This document shows positions 37,658 through 46,488 of a stretch of 64,000 nt of DNA, piece after piece. Both the position numbers and the translations under genes were made by a program. Every line of letters starts with the position of its first letter. The first letter of the stretch is position 1. Origin of the DNA: Bradyrhizobium erythrophlei (GTDB taxonomy: Bacteria; Pseudomonadota; Alphaproteobacteria; Rhizobiales; Xanthobacteraceae); the NCBI RefSeq assembly GCF_900129425.1, contig NZ_LT670817.1:2728001-2792000 (forward strand). The letters run 5' to 3'. Under the pieces are notes generated by a model. The model did not search any database. It was not told where the DNA came from and was given only the letters and a program-made list of their open reading frames with translations.

Positions 37658-38761
37658 ATGACGTTGTGGTTTGTGTTCGCGCTGATGACGGTCGCGGCGA
37701 TCTTTGCCGTGCTCTGGCCGCTCGGCCGTGGCGCAAGATCGCAAAACGACGCCAGCGAAGCGGTGGTCTACCGGGATCAACTTTCCGAGATCGATCGTGA
37801 CCTTGCCGCGGGGCTGATCGGCCGTTCCGATGCGGAGGCCGCGCGCGTCGAGATCAGCCGCCGTCTGCTGGCCGCGGCGGACAGTCAACGCGATCCGCCC
37901 ACCATATCGAACATCAGGTTGCGGCGTTGGGCGGCGGTCATAGCGCTGGTCGGACTTCCGGTCGTGGCAGCTGCTTTTTACCTCCCGCTCGGCTCGCCGC
38001 AGCTCGGCGATTTTCCGTTGGCACAACGCAGCCGCGCCCCCGACGTCAGCCAGCCACTCGATAGTCTGGTGGCGCAGGTTCAGGCGCACCTGGAGAAAAA
38101 TCCAACCGATGGCCGTGGCTGGAACGTGCTTGCCCCGGTACTGGCGAGACTGGGCCGCTTTGATGAAGCCGTCCTGGCCTATCACAATGCGATTACCTAT
38201 AACGGCGACAGCGCCGAGCGCCGGGCCGATCTGGGCGAAGCCATTGCGGCCGCGGCCGGTGGCGTCATCACAGCAGAGGCCAAGGCTGAATTCGAGCGCG
38301 CCGTCGCGCAGGACGCGGATGAGGTCAAGGCGCGCTATTTCCTCGGCCTTGCCGCCGAGCAGGACGGCCGTGCCGCGGAAGCGGCGTCGATCTGGCGTAC
38401 GATGCTCGCAAAGGCGCCAGCCGATGCGCCGTGGCGTCCGCTGGTTCAGGCCGCGTTGGCGCGGGTCGGTGGTTCCACCGCTCCGGCGCTGTCGGATGAC
38501 GCGATGGCCGCGGCGAAAGACATGAATGAGGCCGATCGCGGCGCGATGATCCACCGCATGGTGGACCGTCTCGCTGCCCGATTGAAGCAAAACGGTGACG
38601 ATGTCGAGGGATGGTTGCGACTGGTGCGGGCCTATATGGTAATGGGCGATCGCGACAAGGCGAAGAGCGCGCTCGCCGACGCCCGTCAGGCCGTTGCCAA
38701 CGACGCCGAGCGGCTGCGACAACTCAATGAGGGCCTGAAAAATCTCGGGCTCGATGGATGA
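37658..38761 (+). CDS. ccmI: Cytochrome c maturation protein CcmI (CycH)
   Basis: A 367-residue protein: N-terminal span, a cytoplasmic segment with YRDQLSEIDRDLAAGLI (the CcmI signature), a second span near residues 88-108, then a periplasmic TPR domain (DGRGWNVLAPVLARLGRFDE, WLRLVRAYMVMGDRDKAKSA). CcmI holds apocytochrome c and delivers it to CcmF-CcmH. The ATG at 37658 begins the first span. First gene of the ccmIEFH cluster (cycHJKL in rhizobia). Confidence 0.92.
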   Translation: MTLWFVFALMTVAAIFAVLWPLGRGARSQNDASEAVVYRDQLSEIDRDLAAGLIGRSDAEAARVEISRRLLAAADSQRDPPTISNIRLRRWAAVIALVGLPVVAAAFYLPLGSPQLGDFPLAQRSRAPDVSQPLDSLVAQVQAHLEKNPTDGRGWNVLAPVLARLGRFDEAVLAYHNAITYNGDSAERRADLGEAIAAAAGGVITAEAKAEFERAVAQDADEVKARYFLGLAAEQDGRAAEAASIWRTMLAKAPADAPWRPLVQAALARVGGSTAPALSDDAMAAAKDMNEADRGAMIHRMVDRLAARLKQNGDDVEGWLRLVRAYMVMGDRDKAKSALADARQAVANDAERLRQLNEGLKNLGLDG

Positions 38762-38807
38762 GCATGATGCCAAAAAGGGTTAAGCGGGTTTCGAATAAAG
38801 GGCACGC

Positions 38808-39299
38808 ATGACGCGCAAGCAGCGGCGATTGACGATGATCGGCGGCTCGCTTGCGATTCTTGCGATCGCGGCGGCGCTCGTATTGAACGCGTTGCGCGAT
38901 TCGATCGTGTTTTTTTCGACCCCGGTTATGGTGGCCGAGAAGCATATTCCACCCGGTAAACGTTTTCGGCTCGGAGGCCTTGTCGAAAAGGGCTCGCTGG
39001 TGCGAGGCGACCATCTCGCCGTGAATTTCAAGGTCTCCGACGGCAGCGCGACGTTGCCCGTCACCTATACGGGGATTCTTCCGGATCTGTTTCGCGAAGG
39101 GCAGGGCGTGGTCGCAGAAGGCGCGCTCGACGCGTCCGGCGTGTTCAAGGCCGACACCGTGCTCGCCAAGCACGACGAGACCTACATGCCCAAGGATGTC
39201 GCGGACGCGCTGAAGAAACAGGGGCACTGGAAAGACGATTACGGCTCGAAACCGGATTATAACGCGAAACCCGTGGGCACCCAGGGAGCGTCACGATGA
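38808..39299 (+). CDS. ccmE: Haem chaperone CcmE (CycJ)
   Basis: A 163-residue protein: membrane anchor, OB-fold domain (FRLGGLVEKGSLVRG, VTYTGILPDLFREGQGVVAE) and the covalent haem site LAKHDETYMP with His122 and Tyr126. It carries haem from CcmC to CcmF. It overlaps ccmF by 4 bases (ATGA), so translation is coupled. Confidence 0.95.
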   Translation: MTRKQRRLTMIGGSLAILAIAAALVLNALRDSIVFFSTPVMVAEKHIPPGKRFRLGGLVEKGSLVRGDHLAVNFKVSDGSATLPVTYTGILPDLFREGQGVVAEGALDASGVFKADTVLAKHDETYMPKDVADALKKQGHWKDDYGSKPDYNAKPVGTQGASR

Positions 39300-41278
39300 T
39301 CGCGGAAGCCGGACATTACGCGCTGGTGCTCGCACTGGCACTCGCCCTGATCCAGTCGACAATACCGGTCCTCGGCGCGCGCTGGCGCGACCCCGCTTTG
39401 ATGAATGTCGCGCTCTCGACCGCGCTGGCGCAGTTGCTGTTCGTGGCGGCGTCGTTCGCGGCGCTCGTCACCTTGCACGTCACGTCGGATTTTTCCGTCG
39501 TCAACGTGTTCGAGAATTCGCATTCGCTCAAACCGATGATCTACAAGATCACGGGCGTATGGGGCAATCATGAAGGCTCGATGCTGTTGTGGGTGTTGAT
39601 CCTGGCGCTGTTCGGCGGCCTCGTTGCGGCCTTTGGCAACAATCTGCCGCTGTCGCTGCGCGCCCACGTGCTGGCGGTGCAGGCCTGGATCGCCAGCGCG
39701 TTCTACCTTTTCATCCTGATCACCTCGAACCCTTTCCTGCGCATCGCCAATCCGCCGATCGAGGGCCGCGACCTCAATCCGGTACTGCAGGACATCGGGC
39801 TCGCGGTGCATCCGCCGATGCTTTATCTCGGCTATGTCGGATTCTCGATTTCGTTCTCCTTTGCCGTCGCCGCCCTGATCGAGGGCCGGATCGACGCGGC
39901 ATGGGCGCGCTGGGTGCGGCCGTGGACGCTGGTGGCGTGGATATTCCTCACCCTCGGCATCGCGATGGGCTCGTACTGGGCCTATTACGAACTCGGCTGG
40001 GGCGGCTGGTGGTTCTGGGACCCGGTCGAGAATGCCTCGTTGATGCCGTGGCTGGCCGGTACCGCGCTGCTGCATTCCCTTGTGGTGATGGAAAAGCGCA
40101 ATGCGCTCAAGGTCTGGACCATCCTGCTTTCGATCCTGGCGTTCTCGCTGTCGCTGCTCGGCACCTTCCTGGTGCGTTCCGGCGTGCTCACCTCGGTACA
40201 TGCGTTCGCGACCGATCCCACCCGCGGCGTCTTCATCCTGCTGATCCTCTGCATCTTCATCGGCGGCAGTCTGTCGCTCTACGCCTGGCGGGCCTCGGCG
40301 CTGAAGCAGGGCGGCCTGTTCGCGCCGATCTCGCGTGAAGGCGCGCTGGTGCTCAACAACCTGTTCCTCACTACCGCCTGTGCGACGGTGTTCATCGGAA
40401 CGCTGTATCCGCTGGCGCTGGAAGTCGTGACCGGCGACAAGATTTCGGTCGGCGCGCCATTTTTCAATCTCACCTTCGCGCCGCTGTTCGTTCCGCTGAT
40501 GATCGCGGTGCCGTTCGGGCCATTGCTGGCGTGGAAGCGCGGCGATCTTCTGGCGGCCGCGCAACGCCTGACCGCCGCCGGTGTCGCTGCGTTGATCGCG
40601 GTTGCGGTGCTGTGGGCGTGGACGCGCGGCGGCAGCGCCCTGGCGCCGCTCGCCATCGGGCTCGCCGTATTCGTCATCGCAGGGGCCTTGAGCGATCTTG
40701 CCGAGCGAACCGGCCTGTTCCGTACGCCGTTCGCTACTGCGATGCAGCGCGCACGCGGGCTGCGGCGCTCGACCTGGGGAACGGTGTTCGCGCACGCCGG
40801 CGTCGGCGTGGCATTGATAGGGATCGTCTGCGAAACCACATGGAACAGCGAGTACATCGGATCGATGAGGCCCGATGACGTCGCAAAGATCGCCGGCTAC
40901 GCATTGAAGCTTGACGGCGTGACGCATCGGCAGGGACCGAATTTTCGCGAGATGGCGGCGCAATTCACGGTGAGTCTGGATGGCAAACGGCTCAGCACCA
41001 TGACACCTTCGAAGCGCAATTTTACCACGCGGGGATCGACGACAACCGAAGCCGCGCTGCTGACGCGCGGCGCAAGTCAGCTCTATATTTCGCTTGGCGA
41101 TACCGCCGCCGACGGTGCGATAGCGGTGCGAATCTACCACAAGCCGATGGTATTGCTGATCTGGTTCGGCCCGGTGCTGATGGCATTGGGCGGCATGCTG
41201 TCGCTGTCGGATCGGCGGCTGCGGGTCGGCGCGCCGAAGGCCGCCAGGGTGCCGCGCGGCTTGCAGGCGGCGGAGTGA
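39296..41278 (+). CDS. ccmF: Haem lyase subunit CcmF (CycK)
   Basis: A 660-residue protein with about 14 spans. The haem-handling WWD domain reads GWGGWWFWDPVENASLMPWL near residue 235, and conserved histidines occur in the flanking loops (for example WGNHEGSMLLW). It ligates haem to apocytochrome c together with CcmH and CcmI in the periplasm. Coupled to ccmE upstream and 4 bp from ccmH downstream. Confidence 0.96.
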   Translation: MIAEAGHYALVLALALALIQSTIPVLGARWRDPALMNVALSTALAQLLFVAASFAALVTLHVTSDFSVVNVFENSHSLKPMIYKITGVWGNHEGSMLLWVLILALFGGLVAAFGNNLPLSLRAHVLAVQAWIASAFYLFILITSNPFLRIANPPIEGRDLNPVLQDIGLAVHPPMLYLGYVGFSISFSFAVAALIEGRIDAAWARWVRPWTLVAWIFLTLGIAMGSYWAYYELGWGGWWFWDPVENASLMPWLAGTALLHSLVVMEKRNALKVWTILLSILAFSLSLLGTFLVRSGVLTSVHAFATDPTRGVFILLILCIFIGGSLSLYAWRASALKQGGLFAPISREGALVLNNLFLTTACATVFIGTLYPLALEVVTGDKISVGAPFFNLTFAPLFVPLMIAVPFGPLLAWKRGDLLAAAQRLTAAGVAALIAVAVLWAWTRGGSALAPLAIGLAVFVIAGALSDLAERTGLFRTPFATAMQRARGLRRSTWGTVFAHAGVGVALIGIVCETTWNSEYIGSMRPDDVAKIAGYALKLDGVTHRQGPNFREMAAQFTVSLDGKRLSTMTPSKRNFTTRGSTTTEAALLTRGASQLYISLGDTAADGAIAVRIYHKPMVLLIWFGPVLMALGGMLSLSDRRLRVGAPKAARVPRGLQAAE

Positions 41279-41282
41279 TCAA

Positions 41283-41783
41283 TTGAAGCGAATTATCGGT
41301 TGCGTGTTTGCCTTGGCCATGATCGTGGGAGCGCCGGCCGCTTACGCCGTGCAGCCCGACGAGATCATGTCCGATCCGGCAAAGGAAGCGCGGGCGCGGG
41401 ATTTATCGCGCGAGCTTCGCTGCATGGTGTGCCAGAACCAGTCGATCGACGATTCCGAAGCGCCGCTGGCGCGTGATTTGCGGCTGCTGGTACGCGAGCG
41501 GATAGCGGCCGGCGACAGCGACGCCCAGGTGATCGATTTCCTGGTGGCGCGCTATGGCGAATTCGTGCTGCTGAAGCCCCGCCTCGAACCGCATACCCTG
41601 TTGCTGTGGTTGCTGCCGCCATTGGCACTGGCCGGCGGCGGATTGGCGTTATGGGTGCACAGCCGGCGGCGCTCCGGAAGCGGTTCAAAAGAAGATCAGT
41701 CGTTGCTGAAACTCAGCGCGGAAGAAGAAGCGCGTTTGAAACAGTTGATCGCTGCGGAACCGGTGCCGGATAAATCGGCCTAG
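41283..41783 (+). CDS. ccmH: Cytochrome c maturation thioredox protein CcmH (CycL)
   Basis: A 166-residue protein with a signal sequence, the LRCMVCQNQSIDDS motif (Cys47 and Cys50) and a C-terminal membrane span (LLLWLLPPLALAGGGLALWV). It reduces apocytochrome c thiols before haem attachment. The TTG start is used because it is 4 bases after ccmF and starts MKRIIGCVFALAM, a proper signal peptide. Confidence 0.93.
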   Translation: MKRIIGCVFALAMIVGAPAAYAVQPDEIMSDPAKEARARDLSRELRCMVCQNQSIDDSEAPLARDLRLLVRERIAAGDSDAQVIDFLVARYGEFVLLKPRLEPHTLLLWLLPPLALAGGGLALWVHSRRRSGSGSKEDQSLLKLSAEEEARLKQLIAAEPVPDKSA

Positions 41784-41949
41784 CCCTATTATCGTTTTCA
41801 CCCTGCGATAAACTGCCGCATTGGTTCACGGCTTTATTACAAAAGTTTAATTCCGCCGCCAGCGCGCCGTAAGGCGGGCGCCCCCATCTTCAGGGTCTGT
41901 CAGGTGCTTGCCCCCGGCACCGTTAAATTCAGTCCCTGGAGACCTTTAA

Positions 41950-43542
41950 ATGACCGAACGTCCCACCGATCTTTCGTCACTTCCGTCATCCCAGGCGCCG
42001 CGCCGTTCGCTGTTTTCGGCGCGCAAAGTTGCACTGATGGCCTCGGTCGTGGCCGGTCTGGGGGTTGCTGTCTACGGCTTCAGCCCGTCGGCTGGCCCGG
42101 CGAACATCTTCAGCAGCCCCGCCCATGCGCAGGTCAACAATGAAGTCCGCAACGTCGCGCAACCCGTGGGCTTCGCCGACATCGTCGAGCGCGTGAAACC
42201 ATCGGTGATTTCGGTCAAGGTCAACATCAACGAGAAGGTCGCCAAGGACGATAGCGGCAGCAACGATGACTCGCCGTTCCAGCCGGGCTCGCCGATGGAG
42301 CGCTTCTTCCGCCGCTTTGGCGGGCCGGATGGCTTGCCCCCGGGCATGCGCGGCTTGCCCCACGGACATGGCGCGGTGACCGGTCAGGGCTCCGGCTTCT
42401 TCATTTCCGCCGACGGCTACGCCGTCACCAACAATCACGTGGTCGACGGCGCCGACAAGGTCGAAGTCACGACCGACGACGGCACGGTCTACAAGGCGAA
42501 GGTGATCGGCACCGACGCGCGCACCGATCTTGCACTGATCAAGGTCGAGGGCGGCTCCAACTTCCCGTTTGCCAAGCTTTCGGACGGCAAACCCCGGATC
42601 GGTGACTGGGTGCTCGCGGTCGGCAATCCGTTCGGCCTCGGTGGCACCGTCACGGCCGGCATCGTCTCGGCCCGCGGCCGTGACATCGGCAACGGCCCCT
42701 ACGACGATTTCATCCAGATTGACGCGCCCGTGAACAAGGGCAACTCCGGTGGCCCCGCCTTCAACACCGAAGGTGAAGTGATGGGCGTCAACACCGCGAT
42801 TTATTCGCCGTCCGGCGGCAGCGTCGGCATCGCGTTCTCGATCCCGGCCTCCACCGTGAAGACCGTGATTGCCCAACTGAAGGACAAGGGATCGGTCAGC
42901 CGCGGCTGGATCGGGGTCCAGATTCAGCCGGTTACGGCTGACATCGCCGACAGCCTCGGCCTCAAGAAGGCCGAAGGCGCACTGGTTGCGGAACCCCAGG
43001 CCAACGGCCCGGCGGCCAAGGCCGGCATCGAATCCGGCGACGTGATCACCGCGGTCAACGGCGAGACGGTCAAGGATGCCCGCGAACTCGCCCGCACCAT
43101 CGGCGGTCTAGCGCCGGGCAGTTCGGTCAAGCTCGACGTGCTGCACAAGGGTCAGGACAAGGTCGTCAACCTCACGCTCGGCCAGCTGCCGAACTCGGTG
43201 GAGGCCAAGGCCGACACCGATGACAACGGCGGCAAAGGCAGCGCGAGCCGCGGTACCGATGTGCCGAAGCTCGGTCTGACGCTCGCGCCCGCCAACAGCG
43301 TTGCCGGCGCCGGCAAGGACGGTGTCGTCGTGACCGAGGTCGATCCGAACAGTGCGGCGGCAGATCGCGGCTTCAAGGAAGGCGACGTCATTCTCGAAGT
43401 CGCGGGAAAGAGCGTCGCCAATGCCGGAGACGTGCGCGAAGCGATCAACGCTGCGCGTACCGACAACAAGAATAGCGTTCTGATGCGGGTCAAGAGCGGT
43501 GGGTCGTCGCGGTTCGTCGCGGTGCCCCTGGCGAAAGGCTAA
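41950..43542 (+). CDS. degP: Periplasmic serine protease DegP/HtrA (Do family)
   Basis: A 530-residue protein: long signal/anchor region with AHAQ near residue 58, a trypsin-like domain with His163 (TNNHVVDGA), Asp193 (ARTDLALI) and Ser266 (GNSGGPAF), and two PDZ domains (about 310-395 and 435-520). It degrades or refolds damaged envelope proteins. GGAGA lies 8 bases before the ATG. It sits 166 bp after ccmH and is followed by a terminator and then a response regulator. Confidence 0.94.
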   Translation: MTERPTDLSSLPSSQAPRRSLFSARKVALMASVVAGLGVAVYGFSPSAGPANIFSSPAHAQVNNEVRNVAQPVGFADIVERVKPSVISVKVNINEKVAKDDSGSNDDSPFQPGSPMERFFRRFGGPDGLPPGMRGLPHGHGAVTGQGSGFFISADGYAVTNNHVVDGADKVEVTTDDGTVYKAKVIGTDARTDLALIKVEGGSNFPFAKLSDGKPRIGDWVLAVGNPFGLGGTVTAGIVSARGRDIGNGPYDDFIQIDAPVNKGNSGGPAFNTEGEVMGVNTAIYSPSGGSVGIAFSIPASTVKTVIAQLKDKGSVSRGWIGVQIQPVTADIADSLGLKKAEGALVAEPQANGPAAKAGIESGDVITAVNGETVKDARELARTIGGLAPGSSVKLDVLHKGQDKVVNLTLGQLPNSVEAKADTDDNGGKGSASRGTDVPKLGLTLAPANSVAGAGKDGVVVTEVDPNSAAADRGFKEGDVILEVAGKSVANAGDVREAINAARTDNKNSVLMRVKSGGSSRFVAVPLAKG

Positions 43543-43681
43543 GCATCGAGCCCTTACGAGATGGAGGGTGTCGCCGGCATTAGTCGCCCCCGCCGACGGC
43601 TCTTTCCGGGGGGCGGGCCAAAAGCCCGCTCCCTTTAGTTACCTTCCGGTGGAATACGCCCCCCTCCGTCGGAAGGTCAAA

Positions 43682-43718
43682 GGGCGGTGAGGTCCCCCCA
43701 GCTTCACCGCCCGCTTTT
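43682..43718 (+). terminator. Rho-independent terminator after degP
   Basis: GGGCGGTGA (43682-43690) pairs with TCACCGCCC (43704-43712), followed by GCTTTTCC. It lies 140 bases past the degP stop and before the regulator at 43794, so it probably separates the two transcripts. Confidence 0.75.
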
Positions 43719-43793
43719 CCTCTTAATCGAGAGGTGACAGGTCGTCTTGCGTAGGGATGCCGACCGCGCCATGGTGACAGAAGGCTGACCCAC

Positions 43794-44510
43794 TTGACCG
43801 CAACCGACCCCCAAATGCGCCTTTTGATCATCGAAGACGACCGCGAGTCCGCCGACTATCTGGTGAAGGCGTTCCGCGAAGTCGGTTACGTCGCCGATCT
43901 CGCCGGCGATGGCGAGGAAGGGTTGGCGCTGGCCGATAGCGGCGACTATGACGTGCTCGTGGTCGACCGAATGCTGCCGAAACGCGACGGCTTGTCGCTG
44001 ATCGGCAGCCTGCGCGAGAAGGGCAACCGCACGCCGGTGTTGATTCTCTCGGCGCTCGGACAGGTAGATGACCGCATCAAGGGCTTGCGTGCCGGCGGCG
44101 ACGATTACCTGCCAAAACCCTATTCATTCGCCGAATTGCTGGCGCGGGTCGAAGTGCTGTCGCGCCGCCATGGCGGCCCGGCCGAGGAAACCACCTATCG
44201 GGTCGGCGATCTCGAACTCGATCGTCTTTCGCATCGGGTGGCGCGCGGCAAGGATGAATTGACGCTGCAACCGCGCGAGTTTCGGCTGCTGGAATATCTG
44301 ATGAAGCATGCCGGGCAGGTGGTGACGCGAACCATGCTGTTGGAAAACGTCTGGGACTATCACTTCGATCCGCAGACCAATGTCATAGATGTGCATATTT
44401 CGAGGCTGCGCTCCAAGATCGACAAGGGATTCGAGCGGCCGTTGCTTCATACGATTCGCGGCGCGGGGTACATGATCCGTGACGGAGTGGACCGAAATCC
44501 CTATAAATAA
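43794..44510 (+). CDS. OmpR-family response regulator at the island boundary
   Basis: A 238-residue protein: receiver (IIEDDRE, Asp58 in LVVDRMLPKRDG, KPYSFAELLARV) and winged-helix output domain (LTLQPREFRLLEYLMKHAGQ ... LLHTIRGAGYMIRD). TTG 43794 is chosen because GAAGG lies 9 bases before it; an ATG at 43815 is the alternative. The last residues (GVDRNPYK) extend past the usual end of the fold. No histidine kinase follows, although family members in this context usually sit directly before one; the next gene is an anonymous HTH gene on the other strand. Confidence 0.9.
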   Translation: MTATDPQMRLLIIEDDRESADYLVKAFREVGYVADLAGDGEEGLALADSGDYDVLVVDRMLPKRDGLSLIGSLREKGNRTPVLILSALGQVDDRIKGLRAGGDDYLPKPYSFAELLARVEVLSRRHGGPAEETTYRVGDLELDRLSHRVARGKDELTLQPREFRLLEYLMKHAGQVVTRTMLLENVWDYHFDPQTNVIDVHISRLRSKIDKGFERPLLHTIRGAGYMIRDGVDRNPYK

Positions 44511-44517
44511 AGGGTTT

Positions 44518-44763
44518 CTACGCATACTCCAGCTGTTCGTTTGTCGATTTTTTGTCAATCCTCGGAAGAGACTTTAGCCAAGCCTTCAGATCCTCCGGTA
44601 GGATGACGGTGTTCTTGCCGTTCTTCCGGGCGACCAGCGCGCCACTATAGGTCGCCGCTTTGATCGTCGTCAGCCCGATCCCGGTGAGTGCGCTCGCTTC
44701 CTCAGGCGACAGCGACAGCCGCTCCGACAACGGGACCACGCCCTTCTGACTAAACTCATGCAT
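44518..44763 (-). CDS. Excisionase-like helix-turn-helix protein
   Basis: An 81-residue protein. LSLSPEEASALTGIGLTTIK followed by AATYSGALVARKNGKNTVIL is the winged-HTH pattern of excisionase/MerR-like small DNA binders (helix, recognition helix, wing with basic residues). It lies 7 bp from the regulator gene, convergent with it, at the edge of the accessory island. No integrase is found nearby in the window. Confidence 0.7.
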   Translation of the reverse strand: MHEFSQKGVVPLSERLSLSPEEASALTGIGLTTIKAATYSGALVARKNGKNTVILPEDLKAWLKSLPRIDKKSTNEQLEYA

Positions 44764-45292
44764 CGCACAAAATCTCCGATCCTTCTGTCATTTGAAATTA
44801 GTTCAGCGCCGTCACGCAGCGCAGCCCGTACGGCCGCTGCAGCCACTTGTCGGGCAGGGCGCCATCAGGATATGGACCACCTCGTTGGTGGACCCGCCCC
44901 TCAATAGTAAGCCTCGGCTTTGAGCTGTCCACGCGGAACGCGCAGTTCCAGCCCCCCGTCCGGCTTTTCCCCAGGGGGCGTCGCAGTGTTCAGCCATGCG
45001 CACCAGCGGTTTCTCGCACGTTGATACGTCAAGTTAAGCGGATGCACAGAAGCCACAGGCCGTTAGAAAAGGAATCGCACTAACATTTGCACAGAGCCGG
45101 CGGAATGACCTACGGGAGATGATCGAGACGTCAATGATGCGCCGGGGCGGCAAAGGGTAACGATGGACCGAACGGTTGCTGCTCCCGCGTCGAACACCTC
45201 GACGTGGACACCGAGTAGCTTCGCCCGCTCCTCGCGAGACATGGTGGCGATAGCTTGGTGACTCTACCTTTGCGCGCCGAACTGGACGCGGC
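44764..45292. other. Stretch without a supported gene
   Basis: About 530 bp. Several short overlapping minus-strand frames are open between 44798 and 45080, but none has a ribosome-binding site or a known domain; they may be the remains of a decayed gene. A 16-bp sequence at 45118-45133 recurs exactly at 45980-45995. Confidence 0.4.
45101..45140 (+). repeat. Imperfect direct repeat, copy 1
   Basis: CGGAATGAC followed 8 bases later by GATGATCGAGACGTCA and then TGATGCGCCG. The same order recurs at 45960-46002 with a slightly longer spacer. The 16-base core is identical. Confidence 0.6.
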
Positions 45293-45760
45293 TCATACCG
45301 ACACCGCCAGATCGTCAGTCAGCGCCTCAGCTTGGCTGAAACAACTGCGATCTTTGTCAACCGCGCAGATGCTGGACGGTGCAATTTCTCCATCGTAAAT
45401 CCAATGCGCTTCCATGACGTTACGCCTCCAAAAGCTGTCGTAAGGATTAGGCATTCCGGGGCGCCAGTGCTTGCGCAGCCATGGCATATATCTCTCAAGC
45501 CTTCGATCATGCGAGGGAATGCGTACCGATAACCGCACCACCTCGTCCTCCATCTCGCTATACAGCCAGCTACGTAATATCTGGCCCGAACGTTCGTAGA
45601 CTGCCTTGCGTTCCGCGGCAGACATTCTCAAAACTTCTCGCTCCGTCAGCCAGACAACTTCGGCGCCGCCCAACATGTTGTGCCTGTCTCCAGCGGGCAA
45701 TAGGCCGTGCTTGAGAATTTGCTCCGCGCGTTCAGCGCGGGTGAAATGATACAGGATCAT
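45293..45760 (-). CDS. Protein with ADP-ribosyltransferase-like N-terminus
   Basis: A 155-residue soluble protein. It starts MILYHFTRAERAEQILKHGL, which resembles the first strand and helix of DarT, Tpt1/KptA and related ART-fold proteins (YHxT ... IlxxGL). Later EVVWLTERE could be the second NAD-binding element; a clear catalytic glutamate cannot be assigned. The ATG overlaps the TGA of the upstream small frame (ATGA), which decides the start. The ART relation is inference from pattern only. Confidence 0.6.
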   Translation of the reverse strand: MILYHFTRAERAEQILKHGLLPAGDRHNMLGGAEVVWLTEREVLRMSAAERKAVYERSGQILRSWLYSEMEDEVVRLSVRIPSHDRRLERYMPWLRKHWRPGMPNPYDSFWRRNVMEAHWIYDGEIAPSSICAVDKDRSCFSQAEALTDDLAVSV

Positions 45761-45933
45761 GCCGACACCGCCGGCGCATTCACACAAAACGAATCATCCA
45801 TACATGTACCCGGATCCTTATTGTTCTGCCGCAAGGCGACATGCCTAAACGGGATACGAAACTTTTGATCCCGCTCGATCTCGCCGTCCAGATAAAAGCG
45901 CCAAATCGGATCAAGGCCGTGCGAGGTATCCAC
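45757..45933 (-). CDS. Small frame coupled to the ART-like gene
   Basis: A 58-residue frame (DTSHGLDPIWRFYLDGEIER ... DDSFCVNAPAVSA) from GTG 45933 whose stop overlaps the start of the following gene by ATGA. It begins just after a terminator-like hairpin, so a start further upstream is unlikely. No family recognised and no strong ribosome-binding site; support is mainly the coupling. Confidence 0.4.
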   Translation of the reverse strand: MDTSHGLDPIWRFYLDGEIERDQKFRIPFRHVALRQNNKDPGTCMDDSFCVNAPAVSA

Positions 45934-45948
45934 ACTGAAATCGGCAGG

Positions 45949-45976
45949 AAAAAACCCGCCGGAATGACTCGGCGGG
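45949..45976 (-). terminator. Rho-independent terminator-like hairpin
   Basis: CCCGCCG pairs perfectly with CGGCGGG (45955-45976) around an 8-base loop; on the minus strand it is followed by six T residues (complement of 45949-45954). No minus-strand gene is recognised directly upstream, so it may be an attenuator for the two small genes below it. Confidence 0.65.
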
Positions 45977-46002
45977 CTTGATGATCGAGACGTCACTGAC
46001 GC
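45960..46002 (+). repeat. Imperfect direct repeat, copy 2
   Basis: Second copy of the sequence at 45101-45140; shares CGGAATGAC and the exact 16-base GATGATCGAGACGTCA. It overlaps the terminator-like hairpin. Confidence 0.6.
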
Positions 46003-46122
46003 GCCGCAACTCGCGGACAACCTGGCGATCAGGCCGCCCCATGATCAAACCTCGCCCAGGATGTAGCCCCCAGCGAAAGCTGATCCTTCTCACCGGCTTG
46101 ATTTTCTTGTACACGAATAATC

Positions 46123-46317
46123 ATGACCAAGCAAACAAAAACTGTACACAAAAAATCGAGGGGGCGTCCGGCTGGCGTCAAGTTCGGCGAAACGATCCCC
46201 GCACGCTTTGAGCCGGGCACGGTCGCGGATCTCGATAAGTGGGCAGCAACGCATAGTGTGTCTCGCTCTGAAGCCATCCGCCGGCTGGTCGAGATCGGGC
46301 TGAAGGTGAAGAAATGA
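46123..46317 (+). CDS. Ribbon-helix-helix DNA-binding protein
   Basis: A 64-residue protein: basic tail (HKKSRGRPAGVKFGE), then a strand and two helices (TIPARFEPGTVADLDKWAAT, VSRSEAIRRLVEIGLK), the CopG/MetJ ribbon-helix-helix fold. Such proteins often act as antitoxins or autoregulators, but no toxin gene is adjacent on the same strand. Confidence 0.75.
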   Translation: MTKQTKTVHKKSRGRPAGVKFGETIPARFEPGTVADLDKWAATHSVSRSEAIRRLVEIGLKVKK

Positions 46318-46488
46318 GCGACCACCATGGCTGCGCCTGAACGTCGTGGCCCGCCAACCAACGGCAGCAGAACAATGGAGCGCGGGGGCCGCTGATGCAT
46401 GCCATCTGTTTTTCTTAACTTGACTGTATTTCGTTTTTTTAATCAGTAGAGCCCGCGTCAATTCGACGTCTCTCTAAGGATTAAATAC

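Noticed and set aside
39257..41140. 627-codon open frame on the minus strand
   Set aside because: Antisense to ccmF, which is certain; shadow composition.
44490..44530. tRNA gene as integration site at the island edge
   Set aside because: No cloverleaf or T-arm sequence could be found at the junction.
44812..45003. Minus-strand frame ending in a cysteine-rich tail
   Set aside because: Two other frames over the same bases look equally protein-like; no start signal for any. Probably relic sequence.
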